64,000 bases of DNA from the NCBI RefSeq assembly GCF_036373705.1, contig NC_089856.1, forward strand, positions 30,786,298 to 30,850,297, read 5' to 3'. Numbering within the stretch: position 1 is the first letter of the stretch; every line of letters begins with the position of its first letter. The DNA is from Amia ocellicauda (Eukaryota > Chordata > Actinopteri > Amiiformes > Amiidae). The translations under genes were made by a program, and so were the position numbers. The notes beneath the pieces are model-generated. The model saw nothing but the letters and a program-made list of their open reading frames with translations. It ran no database searches and had not been told where the DNA came from. Below, in pieces: positions 1 to 15,800 of this stretch.

Positions 1-32
1 TAAAAATGTTCTCCAGAAAGCTGTGTGTGTGA

Positions 33-3960
<3,928 letters not shown>

Positions 3961-6045
3961 AACTCTCACCATCCTCTTCCCCAACAAGTCTTAAAACAAA
4001 AACAAAATGAATGACATAGAAAACAAAGACTAACCATGTATATAGATCACCTGACCTAACGCCCTATCCCTGTGCTGTTTCAGTCTCTCATGTAACCTGC
4101 CTGCTCTTGCACACTCTCAGTTTATCACAACCAAACCAAGACTGAATTGCAAGGCCCAGTACTGTCTGTCAGGCTCTGTAACTGATGGGCCAGTCATCAG
4201 AAAATCATTTACCAGGGCGACCACGACCCTATCATTCTGGAATATTCCAAGTCGGGGCGTTAAGGAGGAAGTGAGGGGTGGTGTCTATTTCCAGAATAGC
4301 TGCTTTTTCTCCATTTCAAAAAATGCATTTTGCTGCCCCATAGACAAGGGCTTCATTTGACAATAATACCAGTTATTTCTCTATGTAAAGCTGCTCCAGT
4401 TCTATTCTCGTAATGTGATTCCAAAAAGTGAATTTATTTTTTAGATTCTTTCATTCTTGACATCCATTTTCCAGCTTCATTAACAGTGCAATGACCATCC
4501 AACTGCACCCTCTATAGCTCTGTGTCTGTACGGCTATACAATGTTAAAGCAGCCCTCTGGTGACTTCACAGCACTTAGGTCAGTGTTAAACACCAAGTAT
4601 TTCTTCATGAATCCATTCAGATCCTCTTCAAGGTTATAATTACCCCAGTGAAACAGTGAGATCTCATGGCTTACAGAGCTGTTGCCAAGATTGGTGGAAG
4701 ATGGATAGGAGGGGGAGGGCGGGGAATAATGAGAACTTTGATGCTTTCATGTGTATTTGAGTTGCTTTCATTACTTTTCTTTGGCAGTGTAGAAACTAAC
4801 ATATTAACTGAATTGAGCCCGAAGAGTTCTGTTGGTGGTTAGTGCATGTTTTATTTTATTTTCTGTCTAGTCAGTAATAGGACAGATATCTTGCCTTCGT
4901 GCACTCCCAGATGGTTCCAGCACAGGATCTCATCTGGCTGAGCACACTTTATAGTTTATTGTAGGGGTTTACCTTTGCTAACCTCAGACAAGGCAAAATA
5001 ACCACACGATGTACTGACAGTCCATTAAGTCAGGTTTTCCGAAAATGTCACTCCCTCTTTCTCGCTTTGCATGATAGCTTTTTTTTCTTAAAAAAAAAAC
5101 ACTATTTATTTATGTATGTATGTATTTATTTAATAATTTATTTATTAATGTATTTATTTATAAAGACATTTATATTTTTACTAAACTAGAAGATAATTTC
5201 CGCATATTGCACTTTTATTCAGAAGTATCCCTAAACTGTAAACTTTACAGAATAGATCCTTTAATTGGTCACAATTTTCTTTAAACAAACAAAATAACTG
5301 GAATGTCCTTGTGCAAAAAACAAAATGAAAACTAAGCTGCTATGGATGTAGATGACTATAACAAAGTAATTACATGCAATTTTGACTACAGTGCCACCCT
5401 GCTGCTATTTAGCACTGCTCACACCATTAGCTGGCTGTGAATAAAGCTGTTAGACATAATAAGGGATAAATGTGCAAGTGAGCTTGTAAGGTTGTCTGCT
5501 TTTCATCGACAGTCTTCTAATTGATGAGATTGATGAAGGCTTTTCTGTTTTATGCACAGACAGGGAATGTGTGCATTTCATAACAATTACTGGCACTTAC
5601 AAAATCTTGATTTCTCTAAATTTGTATCTCTGTTTGCTGTGAATGCATCCTGAAGTCTTTTCTGATTCCCTATCGCACAGATGTGTAGTACATTGTGTCT
5701 TTGAGGGCTGTGATTGAAGGTATGGTTGTTATGCAGTTACTCTAGGTAGCCCCTCCCTATCCATTTCTTGTAGCCTCTGTTGATCTACCACACTGTCTCA
5801 GTATATCTGGCTGCCTTTGTTCTCCTTGACTGACTTTGGGCCAGATTAAATAAAAACCTTGACCCACACACAATTAACAAATTACAAACCTGCATTTGAT
5901 AGTGGTAAGATTCACGAGAAGAAAAAAGCATCTGATGAGAAAGATACCATTGACAAGAGGTTTGTAGTTTTCTGTTAGAGGGTAGGTCAAAGCTTTGATT
6001 TGATCTCAGCCTTTGCCTATTGTCCCAAAAACCCAACAATATATA

Positions 6046-6048
<3 letters not shown>

Positions 6049-6105
<57 letters not shown>
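6049..6105. repeat. (TA)n microsatellite
   Basis: Near-pure TA dinucleotide tract of about 55 bp, in the gene-free stretch after KIF1A. Confidence 0.95.
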
Positions 6106-6108
<3 letters not shown>

Positions 6109-9100
6109 TAAGTAAGGCAAATGCTGTTTATGTTTGTAAATTACATGTACATGCTGCACACTTAGTGTGCCTGTATGAGAAGTCACATATGACATTTTAT
6201 AAGCATCTATTTAATTAGTTAGCGTCATCTATACATTTATACATATCAGACTAGAGAACATATCAAGTTATGTATGCAGGCTTGTTTTGGTCATGAGAAT
6301 GGATTGAGCTTGCCGCCAGACTTTTTTCTAGTTCTCAGTCTAGCACCTTATTTGTAGCTTATGGTACTGGTCTCGGCTCTCACAAGTTCACAGCAAGACA
6401 TTCACTTTCCTCACTTTTAATTTCTCATTGATTCCTTAATGCACTTTGTTTAGCGTTTCATTTCACCGCCTTCCCTGTGGAGGGAGCAGAAAACATTAAA
6501 TGAGATCCCTGTCTCCAGGCAGATTGACCCCGGCCTACTGGTCCCTCTCAGCCTCTCATGGTGTTGCTCAAATGGTGACAAAAGGCCTGGAGGAGGTCTA
6601 TTTCCATTGCCATTACCTTTGCCTTAAAGTTTAAGAATATCTGTTCAGCTTCTGTCAGAGCAGCATTCCAGCTTTTTTCCTGCTAAGATGTATTCCATTC
6701 AACAGATCTAATAGTGGAGGTGCAGAGTTTTACAGTCAGCCTCACCAAAGGGTGAAAAAGGAAGAGGGGAAGAACGAAATGGGAATTGGATAGTAACGGA
6801 TAGACCTGTGATTTTCATGATCATGCAGAGGAAGAGTATATGAAATGAGTTGGAACAAGTAACCTGCACAACTCCTTCACATCAGGCTGATGTATTGGGT
6901 TTTGGGTGAATAATGAACTGTTGGAGCTCCCAAATTTAAGGTGCCCACAAACTGAGAACTTGAACATGCTTTTCGATTGTCTGATATAATGAGAATCCCA
7001 GTATACACATGAAGTGTACGGTTTAAGAAGCAGGGGCATAGGATCCCATACTGTAACTTTAAATTTAACTGTGCTTTTTTAACAATTAGAAACAGCAAAG
7101 TGACACAATATTATGATTTTTTATCATATTTCCTATTAATTTCATACACACATTCAGCAGGTGTCAAAGGAAGTACAGGGTTTTATTTTAATCAACAAAA
7201 TAACCATTCACATTAGCAAAGTCTAAAGGGTCAAAGAAGAATATTGATAATGCAGCCTTTTATTTTACCTAGTAAACAGTACACTGTTGAGGTTCAACCT
7301 AGTCAAGGACCTCAACTGAATTAGAGTCTCTCTTAAGTCACTAACTATGCAGCAAATTGGGTGATCGATTAACAAATGCGGGATTTGCATTTTTCAAGGC
7401 AATCCACATTCCCAAATGAATATGAAACACTGTAAATGTGTAGAGCCTCTGCTAGGTCACATGTTCCTATAACATGAGATGTTATTGGTTGATTTCTGTA
7501 GCCCCGACAGACATTCCACCACGGTCAATGTAGGAAGGATAGTATATACATTTTTATTTCTCTGGGTTCTGCAAGTGGAAACTCTCCAGTGTTCTAGTAC
7601 TCTGTGCTCGGTAATTAAGGTGCATGTTTGCTATTTTTGGTATCTTGAATCTCAGTCTCAAAGCTTTACTCACAGGGAGCAAATTGTAAATGCCTTTGGT
7701 CAGCCAACCATAGGTGTAAGCATTTTGTTTCCTGAGCATTCTGATAGAGATTTAGTCTTTTGGAAACATCAGGATAGAGCTTTTTGGTTGAATCATCCAG
7801 CTGTTCTAGACAACACTGGAGTGAAGAGCATGCCTGAGGCCAGCCAACCTACAGAGCATGCTCACAGCTAGGGAGCGTCAAAGAACAGAACGATGGGCTC
7901 TGGGAAATGTATGCCAAGACCGTTTTCTAAGAAGGGAGATTAGAAGCACAGAAAGGATGTGAAAACAACTGGTCTGTGTAATTGACACTGGAGAGCAACC
8001 ACACTACAGTAAAAAACTAAACCAAATAAAGATTTACCTCGTCTTTATTTTTTGTTATTGATTTATGCAAATATTTTTCATGTCATCCCAAACTGGCATA
8101 ACATTTGTATCCATGCATACAAACACAACCTGGGCTTCAATACAGGTAAAATAGTATAATTACAATATGCTTATGTCTCAATCTCAGATGATCATAGAGG
8201 CCAATATACAGCAGGATAGCAGCAATGAAAAGTTACATTTGCATCTCCCTACAGCTGCTTAAAGTATTCCCTAATCTCTGAGCTGAACACTAACAAGATA
8301 TTGTATGTTAAAGAACACTTGTCCTTCAAAAAAAAAAAAAAATGCAACAAAAAGGCTCAGCAGAGTTTGAGGTTGCTGATGTTTTGTATTAATTTATTTG
8401 TTTAAATTGCAGTTATCTCAGTTTTTGGTCACCTTACTCAGCCATTACTTAGAAGAAAGCTTTATAACTGATACTGTGCTACGGTGGAATACACCAGAGT
8501 TTTGCTGCTCTGTTTTGTATATTAAGAATGTATGTATCGTTGCATGCCGTGAATATCAAACTGACTTAGCTATATCATGCAGGGTTGTTTCTAGAACAAG
8601 AGAAAAGTAATAATTAGTGATTTGGAGAAGACTCCTTTTGTGATTGTGAACACTACACTTAGGGTGTGATTATAAAGCCCTCCCTGACTGCCCCACGTAG
8701 CTGATGGAGTTTAAGTGGATTGGTAGGATAGCCCAAAAACAATGGTTAATTATTTTGCATATATTAGTAAATCCCACTATCATATCATATTCATACTGGA
8801 AGACATTCACTGGTGGAACAGCGTATTTTTGCATTTCATCTTGTTACTTAGCTCTAGTAATTTTTCATTTTGTGGGGATTTAAAAAACAAAACATAAAAG
8901 ACGAGTATCGCAAAAATATGAAGTGTAATTTGCCAGTAATGATTTTGTGGCCTTTTTTTGCTGTTGGAGAAAGGGAAGTTGGGAAAAAACTACTGTCCCG
9001 TGACTTCACAATGTCTGTCCCAATGACGTGGCAGCAGGAATCTTGTGTGGTTTCTCACAGACGAATATAGTGCAAGGTCAGGAACTCTCAAGATAAATAC

Positions 9101-10246
9101 TTGATATTTATATAATTAGTTTGAAATTTGTACCTTTTTTCCTTTGTAGTCATTATCATTTACATTGCAAAACCTAACTTATTTACCAGTAAATATGTCT
9201 TATTAGTATATATATTATTTCTAAAGTACTGCGATGGACCCCAAACATATAGTTATTTAATTGAATTGACACACACAAAGACACTTTTTGCCTGGCGAAA
9301 TCTGGGTGAAAGTCCAGTGACTGCATGTGTTTTTATACCAGAATTTTGTTAATCATTTCCCTCAAGAATAACATGTCGTCACCCACAGGGTATCTGCTTT
9401 TGTAGATACATTGTTGTAGACTTTTTTGTTTTGTAAATAGAAAAGGAAAAAAATAGACAAATATATAAGGTAATAGACACATCATTCAAACTACATTCAA
9501 AGTTTTGACTATGAGCAGGGGTGAACAAAATGTAATTATAGCAGTAGACCTCAGCTAACACTGGCCAAATTAAGATCAACAATACAGTTGATGGCTAGAT
9601 TAGTGTATGTATTCTGTCTGATTATTTATGGTTTGCTCTAAACTTATAGCAGACATGACTGTCCCTAATGTTTACACTGTCCAATTTTATGGTCCAGTTT
9701 GGCTTAACAGAGCCTTAACAAAACAGGCTTAACAAAACACTGTCATATAGGTGTGTGGGAAGAATGTTCCTGATTTAGGCTGCCACAGCTTATGGTGCAT
9801 GAGACGGTTTCTGAGATGACATCCTGCAGGTTGTGCACAGATAGACGTCACTCTCGACCCATTCTCCCCTCACCTGGAACCTCTGTGATCACTTTCAGCA
9901 CATCTTACTAGATGTTGTGTTAGACATAAACTTCAAAAAAGAGAAAGGCACATTTTTTAAAATGTCATTTTATTTCTGTGCTTCCATATCTGAATAGTAC
10001 CCAAGGGTTCTTCCTTAACTCTGTAAAACTAAATACATCATCATGATCCTTCTTTCTTTCTTTTATTCTTTTTTCTTTCTTTGCTCTGTATATAAACATG
10101 ATTGCTGTGGACGATGTATTATACAGCTGTAACCCGTTTGTACCATCATGAATGGGCAGTAGTTTAATCAATGTCTCGAACTATTTGAGTGTTGGAGTTA
10201 AGAGTCTTCAAATGTTTGTGTACACTTAACACATTGTCGGATATTA

Positions 10247-10252
10247 AATAAA
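10247..10252 (+). terminator. Candidate poly(A) signal for KIF1A
   Basis: Perfect AATAAA about 6.3 kb after the KIF1A stop codon. A pyrimidine-rich tract (10046-10082) and a TGTATATA motif lie 150-200 bp upstream. Other AATAAA copies exist earlier (for example near 8026), so the site used is not settled by sequence. Confidence 0.3.
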
Positions 10253-10668
10253 CGTGGAACTTATGCAACACTGCCAAGGTCTCCTGAGTCTGTCTGTCAG
10301 TTTATTTCTTGTGTCATGGAGCATGGATCCAACAGTACTTGTGAGAGACAGGGATTGTGTGTGTGGGTCTGCAGCAGAGTCCCACTGCAGTGAAGAAAAC
10401 AGTCTTCAGTATCAAATTTGCAAACTGACAGGTATGGATTCTGAGACAAATACAGTATTATCATCTATACCTGGGATCTGCAATGGAAAGCCCTTCCAAC
10501 AAGTTTTAATGGTACCTTGGGATTAGCAAAATGAATCAGTCTTGGAAAAGTCAGCTGATTTGACTTCTCAGCCACATGTTTAATTAAAGAGAGAGAATGA
10601 AAAACAGAAACAAACAGCACTACAGTACTGGATCTCCATACTTATGGTATATTCCATGATGATGTATA

Positions 10669-11410
10669 CTGATCAAAATATAAACATGTACAGTGTTTAT
10701 ATGCCTCACGAGCTAAAAGGAAAGATCCCAGGAATTTTATCATATGCACAAAAAGCTCTCACATTTGTGCACACATTTATTTACATCCCTGTGACTGAGC
10801 ATTTCTCCTTTGCAAAGATAATCTATCAACCTGACAGGTGTGGCATATCAAGAAGCTGATTAAACAGCAGGATCATTACACAGTTGCACCTTGTGTTGGG
10901 GACAATAACAGTTTTGTCACAACACAATGCCACAGATGTCTCAAGTTTTGAGGGAGTGTGCGATTGGCATGTGGAATGCAGGAATGTCCACCAGACCTGT
11001 TGCCAGATAATTAAATGTTCATTTCTCTGCCATAAGCTGCATCCAGCATCGATCAAGAGAACTGGGCAAAACTGGCATCACAACCACAGACCAGGTATAA
11101 CCACAGCAGCCCAGGACCTCCACATCCGGCTTCTACATCTGCAGGATCGTCTGAGACCAGCCACCCGGACAGCTGATGTCAGAAACCGTCTCAGGGAAGC
11201 TCATCTACATGCTCCTCATCCTCACTAGGGTCTTGACCTGACTGCAGCTCTGGTGGACATTCCTGCACTCAGCATATCAAAACTTGAAATTTGAAATCCA
11301 TAGATTAGGGCCTAATCGATTATTATTTCAATTGACTGATTTCCTTATATGAACTGTAACTCAGTAAAATCTTTGAAATTGTTGCATGGTGCGATTATAT
11401 CTGTATTCAA
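10669..11410 (+). mobile_element. Internally deleted Tc1/mariner-like transposon relic
   Basis: The right end carries a terminal sequence (AACTGTAACTCAGTAAAATC, about 11354-11373, then TTTGAAATTGTTGCATG) that I know from a fish Tc1-like family; the left end near 10669 (CTGATCAAAATATAAAC) fits the matching inverted repeat but decays quickly. Between them, reading from 10927, are the first residues of a transposase helix-turn-helix region (MPQMSQVLRECAIGM) followed by stops. The fragment then jumps to later transposase sequence (11040-11260), so the catalytic part is gone. TA dinucleotides flank both ends. It lies between KIF1A and SCLY. The right end is well supported and the left boundary is approximate. 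Confidence 0.65.
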
Positions 11411-11597
11411 TATAAATTATTTCAAGTGTATTAAATATGGTACTAAAACATATGCTGAGACATTATTAGACCAGGAAATCCAAAAATAGATACATAAATA
11501 AATTTGACTTTTAAATAAGTAAATAAAGTAAATATAACAACATAAACAAGATTTTATTTATTTTTTCTCTTAAGATTTTATATTTATCTCATATCCA

Positions 11598-11598
<1 letters not shown>

Positions 11599-11627
<29 letters not shown>
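11599..11627. repeat. (GT)n microsatellite
   Basis: Uninterrupted GT repeat ending in GCGTG, followed by a poly-A run. Confidence 0.9.
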
Positions 11628-11633
<6 letters not shown>

Positions 11634-12269
11634 TAAAAAAAAAAAAAAATCCCACTGCTTCATGTTGAGGAATACGCTTCTGCCCTCTACAGGCCCGGTG
11701 GTGTAACTGTACTATTATTATTGTACAGTAGCATTTCCTGTTCAGCTTTCCACACGTCTCTTGGAAGGTACAGTGAATTATTAACAACATAACACTTTTG
11801 TATCAGCGATCAACATAACAGATAGCATTGTTTATATTATCATCAATGATTGAAGTATTGTAATTGTGTATCAATGCTCTGCCGGTTTCAGAAAAGCACT
11901 CAAAACAATGGTATTTGATCACTTATGGCAATATTTCATTGCGGTAGTATGAACAAACCTACGTGCTTGAACAACGTGAAAGTTGATATCTTTTTTGTAT
12001 TAACATAAATTATGACGTACAAAAGGTTCGTTTAAGATCCAGGAATTATGAATCGTTCAAGCTTAAATGTAATGAAATGCAATGCAAAGATAACTGCACG
12101 CTGTAGTGGATGCCTGTATGCTTGGAAAGGCGCTTTAAAGGCGTGCACCGTTCTTCCAAATAAGCTTGTCATTTAATTACGTTATTCTTAATTGGTGATA
12201 ATAATCACCTTTACCCACTATAAGGTGTTTCTTTTACAGTGTGTACGTATGTACCTATTATATGTACCT

Positions 12270-12320
12270 ATTATTATTATTATTATTATTAGTAGTAGTA
12301 GTAGTAGTAGTAGTAGTAGC
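12270..12320. repeat. Compound (TTA)n(GTA)n microsatellite
   Basis: A TTA trinucleotide run changes directly into an AGT/GTA run. The 88-codon open frame over it (12192-12458) is low-complexity poly-Ile/poly-Ser and not a gene. Confidence 0.9.
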
Positions 12321-12831
12321 AGTAATCATAATAACAACATTAACTTATCAATTATTATTATTATTGCAAGTTTGGTCATTTTAAGTATGATTCTGCAATT
12401 ACAGAAAATCTGCTTCTCAGAGTTTGATGTTATAATAATTGTGGATTTCTGCATGTAACCGGTTGGAGTTTTAACAAAAATCAAGAATGTCTTTGAGCTT
12501 CATAGTATTTCAGTCTTAACTGTAGTTGCTTTGCCATTAGCATGAAGTAGCTTAATTTTAGCTTTGTTTTTTGTATCTGGTTCAGGCTTAATTTCTCGAG
12601 AGGCAGTTCTTAATATTCATGTAAAACTCTTCTAGTGGTGGATAATCAACTCAGAACTGTAACACATTACATTGCAGCACTAGTTCAACAATCTTAGGCT
12701 GCTCTGCCTGGTTCAGCCACACAGAAGTCCTCAAATACTTGTCCTCATGTCAATTGGTGACTGTCTCACAAAGCTTTATTTTCCAGTTGCTCACACCTGT
12801 TATAACATCATCCCAAGATCCTCGCTGTCTC

Positions 12832-15800
12832 ATGGAGGACAGAGTAGACCGGGTGCCAAATGACCCCAGCCCGTCTGATGGGGGAACTCTGCAGTGTGAG
12901 GGGCAGGAAGAGAGGTGAAAGTGAAAATCAGGCTGCCTTTAAATGACAATTTCATAGTCACCAGCTCAAAGAAGTCTGTGTAGTTTTTAGAATTCTACTA
13001 ATATGACTAATGAATAAAGACAGGTTATGTTTTGAAGGTCTGTGCCCACAGAAATGGGTTATTCTAGAAAACAAAACATGTCTCCAAAGTGACTGTGTCA
13101 GCTTTAGCTTTGGGAGGGTCTCTGTGAAGTCCTGTGCTTTTTTGGGACAGAATCTTTATGGATTACAATGCCACCAGTCCCCTGGACCCCGCAGTCATCG
13201 AGGCCATCACAGAGGCCCTGCGAGAAGCGTGGGGGAACCCCAGCAGCAACTATTTGCCGGGTAAGCAATGCTGACGTTTCCTTGTAGTCGGCCATTCCAT
13301 GTCAGAAAGCTCAGAGTAAATATTATACATATACATATCAAGTTGTGTGCTTAGTAGATAAGTAACTAATCTACCATGTTAAAAAGGCCTGCTCTTTTAC
13401 CATTTCCCCTTTCTGGTCCAACACAATGCAGACTTATGCCGTTACTTTTCCAGGTAAAAAAGCAAAAGACATTATTAATCAAGCAAGAGAGAATATAGCC
13501 AGGATGGTGGGAGGACAAGCAGATGACATTATTTTCATGTCAGGTGGAACAGAGGTGAGCATTGTGGTGTTTTTCTTTTACTAGCTTTGGTATAGTGATT
13601 ACAGTAACAAAAAATAAAGATGAAAATCAATGTATAAGCATGCATAATGTCCCAGTCATTGAAATGGGCTTTTAATTGGAAATAGGGCATGTATATTGCC
13701 ACGTTGTACTTTTTTAATTTGCAGATGATGTCTAGGCAGGTGATTAGGAAAGGGTCTAGAAAATATGTATGAGACTGAAACAACTCATGGCTATGCATAT
13801 TGAGAATGTAGCCAGACACTGTGGAGATTTAAGGGCTGGGTTTTTCAGTGCAGATTTCTCTGAAGCTCTTGTAGTCCTTTCAGTATTTATTTAGTCTCTC
13901 TTGGTACAATTTTCATTTTTTCTTTGTTTCCCAATCCAAATTAAAGTACTGAAGGTAGTAGCACTTTAGAAGAATGAACCCTTACAGTCAGTGTACATTT
14001 TTACATTTAGTGTTCCCCTTCAGTTTCTTAATTTCCAATTGCTATTTCAGGCAAATAACTTTGTATTCCACACGGCCATCAAGTATTTCTGGGACACTCT
14101 GGGTCAGAATGGTCGGGAGGATGGACCTCTCACTGGGGACGTTGCCTTGCCTCACATCATCTCCTCCAGTGTGGAGCACGACTCCATCAAACTAACAGCT
14201 GAACACCTACTGAAAATGGGGAGGGCAGGTAGGCCACATTGTACAGTAGAAATAGTATTTATCAGGTTAAGCACTCTATTTCCATATGTGTTAAAGATAT
14301 ATCAGCTAGCCACTAAGTATAAAAACCACATAACCACTTTTATTAAAGCTGTTTTATGGCTCTTGATTTGTAGTCTCATGGTAAACTGCAATTGCATATG
14401 CTCCTTCATGTTTTCCCCTGGGGTGAGAGCTACACTGTGTGATTGATGTTCTTGTCGTTGTAGATCTGACATTTGTGCCCGTTTCCAAGGTGACGGGGCA
14501 AGTGGACATTGATGATGTGATGAGAGCCATCAAGCCCACCACCTGTCTGATCTCCATCATGCTGGCCAACAATGAGACTGGAGTCCTGATGGTAAGTGCA
14601 ACAGGTGGGGTCTCCAAGCACTTCAGGGAAGACTCACTTCAGTGCCAAGTGCTCCATATTTAAAGCTTGCTACTTTTGTCTTGAGTTAAAAAGCGGTATA
14701 ATAATTTCTGACCGACTGCATACATTTAAGGCCAGTGTCTCTTTCTTCTAGCCAGTTAAGGAGATCTGCAGCAGAGTACGGGAACTGAACCAACAGAGGC
14801 CTGCTCCCAGAATCCTCATGCACAGCGATGCAGCCCAGGCCATTGGCAAGCTGCGGGTAGACTGTCAGGAACTCGGCGTGGATTACCTCACCATTGTTGG
14901 ACACAAGGTAGGTAGGGGATATCCAGGGCTTTCCTTCCTGTTTCATTAAGAAGCAAGAATTTGTTCTTTGCTGTGCCACTTGTGTCATCTATTGTATAAG
15001 CTTGAAAACCAGCAACTATTGGTATATATGAAGCCTGTATATGTATTGTAACAGTGTGAGAGGCAAGGCTGGGGTCAGGGCGGATCTTTCAGTGGAGGAG
15101 ACTACAAAACCTCTCCTCCAAGACTCCAAACCCCAGAAGCCAGCAGGGCTCCTGATGGCCATAGCCCCGCCCACCCCTATAAAAGGAAGAAGGAAACGAA
15201 CCAGCGTGTGCATGCTTGGCTGGGGGGTAGGAAGGTGCACAGGAGGGTGAGAAGACAACGGAGAGAGAAGAGAGCAAGAGAGTGGAAGAGCAGGAGAAAG
15301 AAGGGTGAAGTTCACAGTTGACGGATTCACTGGCTTGCGACCCTTTCTCCATCTTTAACCTCGGACTTTCTGGCAACCTCCCACCGGTAACGATCTTTGA
15401 TTAGGAACCTGCCATATCCCTTTGTACTTCTGTCTGCCCGGTGTTCGGCTCTGCCGACCCGGGCATTTACTGTTATTATTGTTAGTGTTTGTTTTGTAGT
15501 TAGGAATTGTTTAAAGTTCTTTACCGGTGGGAGGTTGTCAGACAGTCCGGGGTTTAAGAGGGAGAACGGCTTGTGACCCTTTTTCTGGACCTGTACCAGT
15601 GAATCCGTCAACTGTGAACCTCACCCTCTCACCCTCTCACCCTCTCACCCTCTCACCCTCTCACCCTCTCACCCTCTCACCCTCTCACCCTCTCGTGCAC
15701 CTTGCTACCCCCCAGCCATCCATGCACACCATGGTTCGCTTCCTGCTTCCTTTTATAGGGGAAGTAGTGGGCGGGGCTATGGCCATCAGGAGCCTTGCTG

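Larger units (their letters stand above)
3961..10253 (+). other. Gene-free stretch, possible long KIF1A 3' UTR
   Basis: No exon, RNA gene or transposon was recognised over 6.3 kb after the KIF1A stop. The first part is moderately GC-balanced and the rest AT-rich, with a (TA)n tract near 6049-6105. A canonical AATAAA at 10247-10252 could end a long neuronal 3' UTR, and a Pumilio-type TGTATATA lies at 10087-10094. That the whole stretch is transcribed is inference only. Open frames here, such as the 130-codon one at 7479-7871, look random. Confidence 0.35.
11411..12831. other. Intergenic stretch between the Tc1 relic and SCLY
   Basis: AT-rich. It holds a (GT)n tract (11599-11627), a poly-A run (11634-11649) and a compound (TTA)n(GTA)n microsatellite (12270-12320). 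No CpG-rich promoter is visible before SCLY. A pyrimidine tract ending in TTTTCCAG at about 12786 could be the acceptor of an upstream non-coding SCLY exon, but that is a guess. Confidence 0.5.

Noticed and set aside
7479-7871. 130-codon open frame on + after KIF1A
   Set aside because: No recognisable domain, biased residues expected from AT-rich DNA, and no splice or promoter context.
12192-12458. 88-codon open frame over the TTA/GTA microsatellite
   Set aside because: Poly-Ile and poly-Ser from simple repeats.
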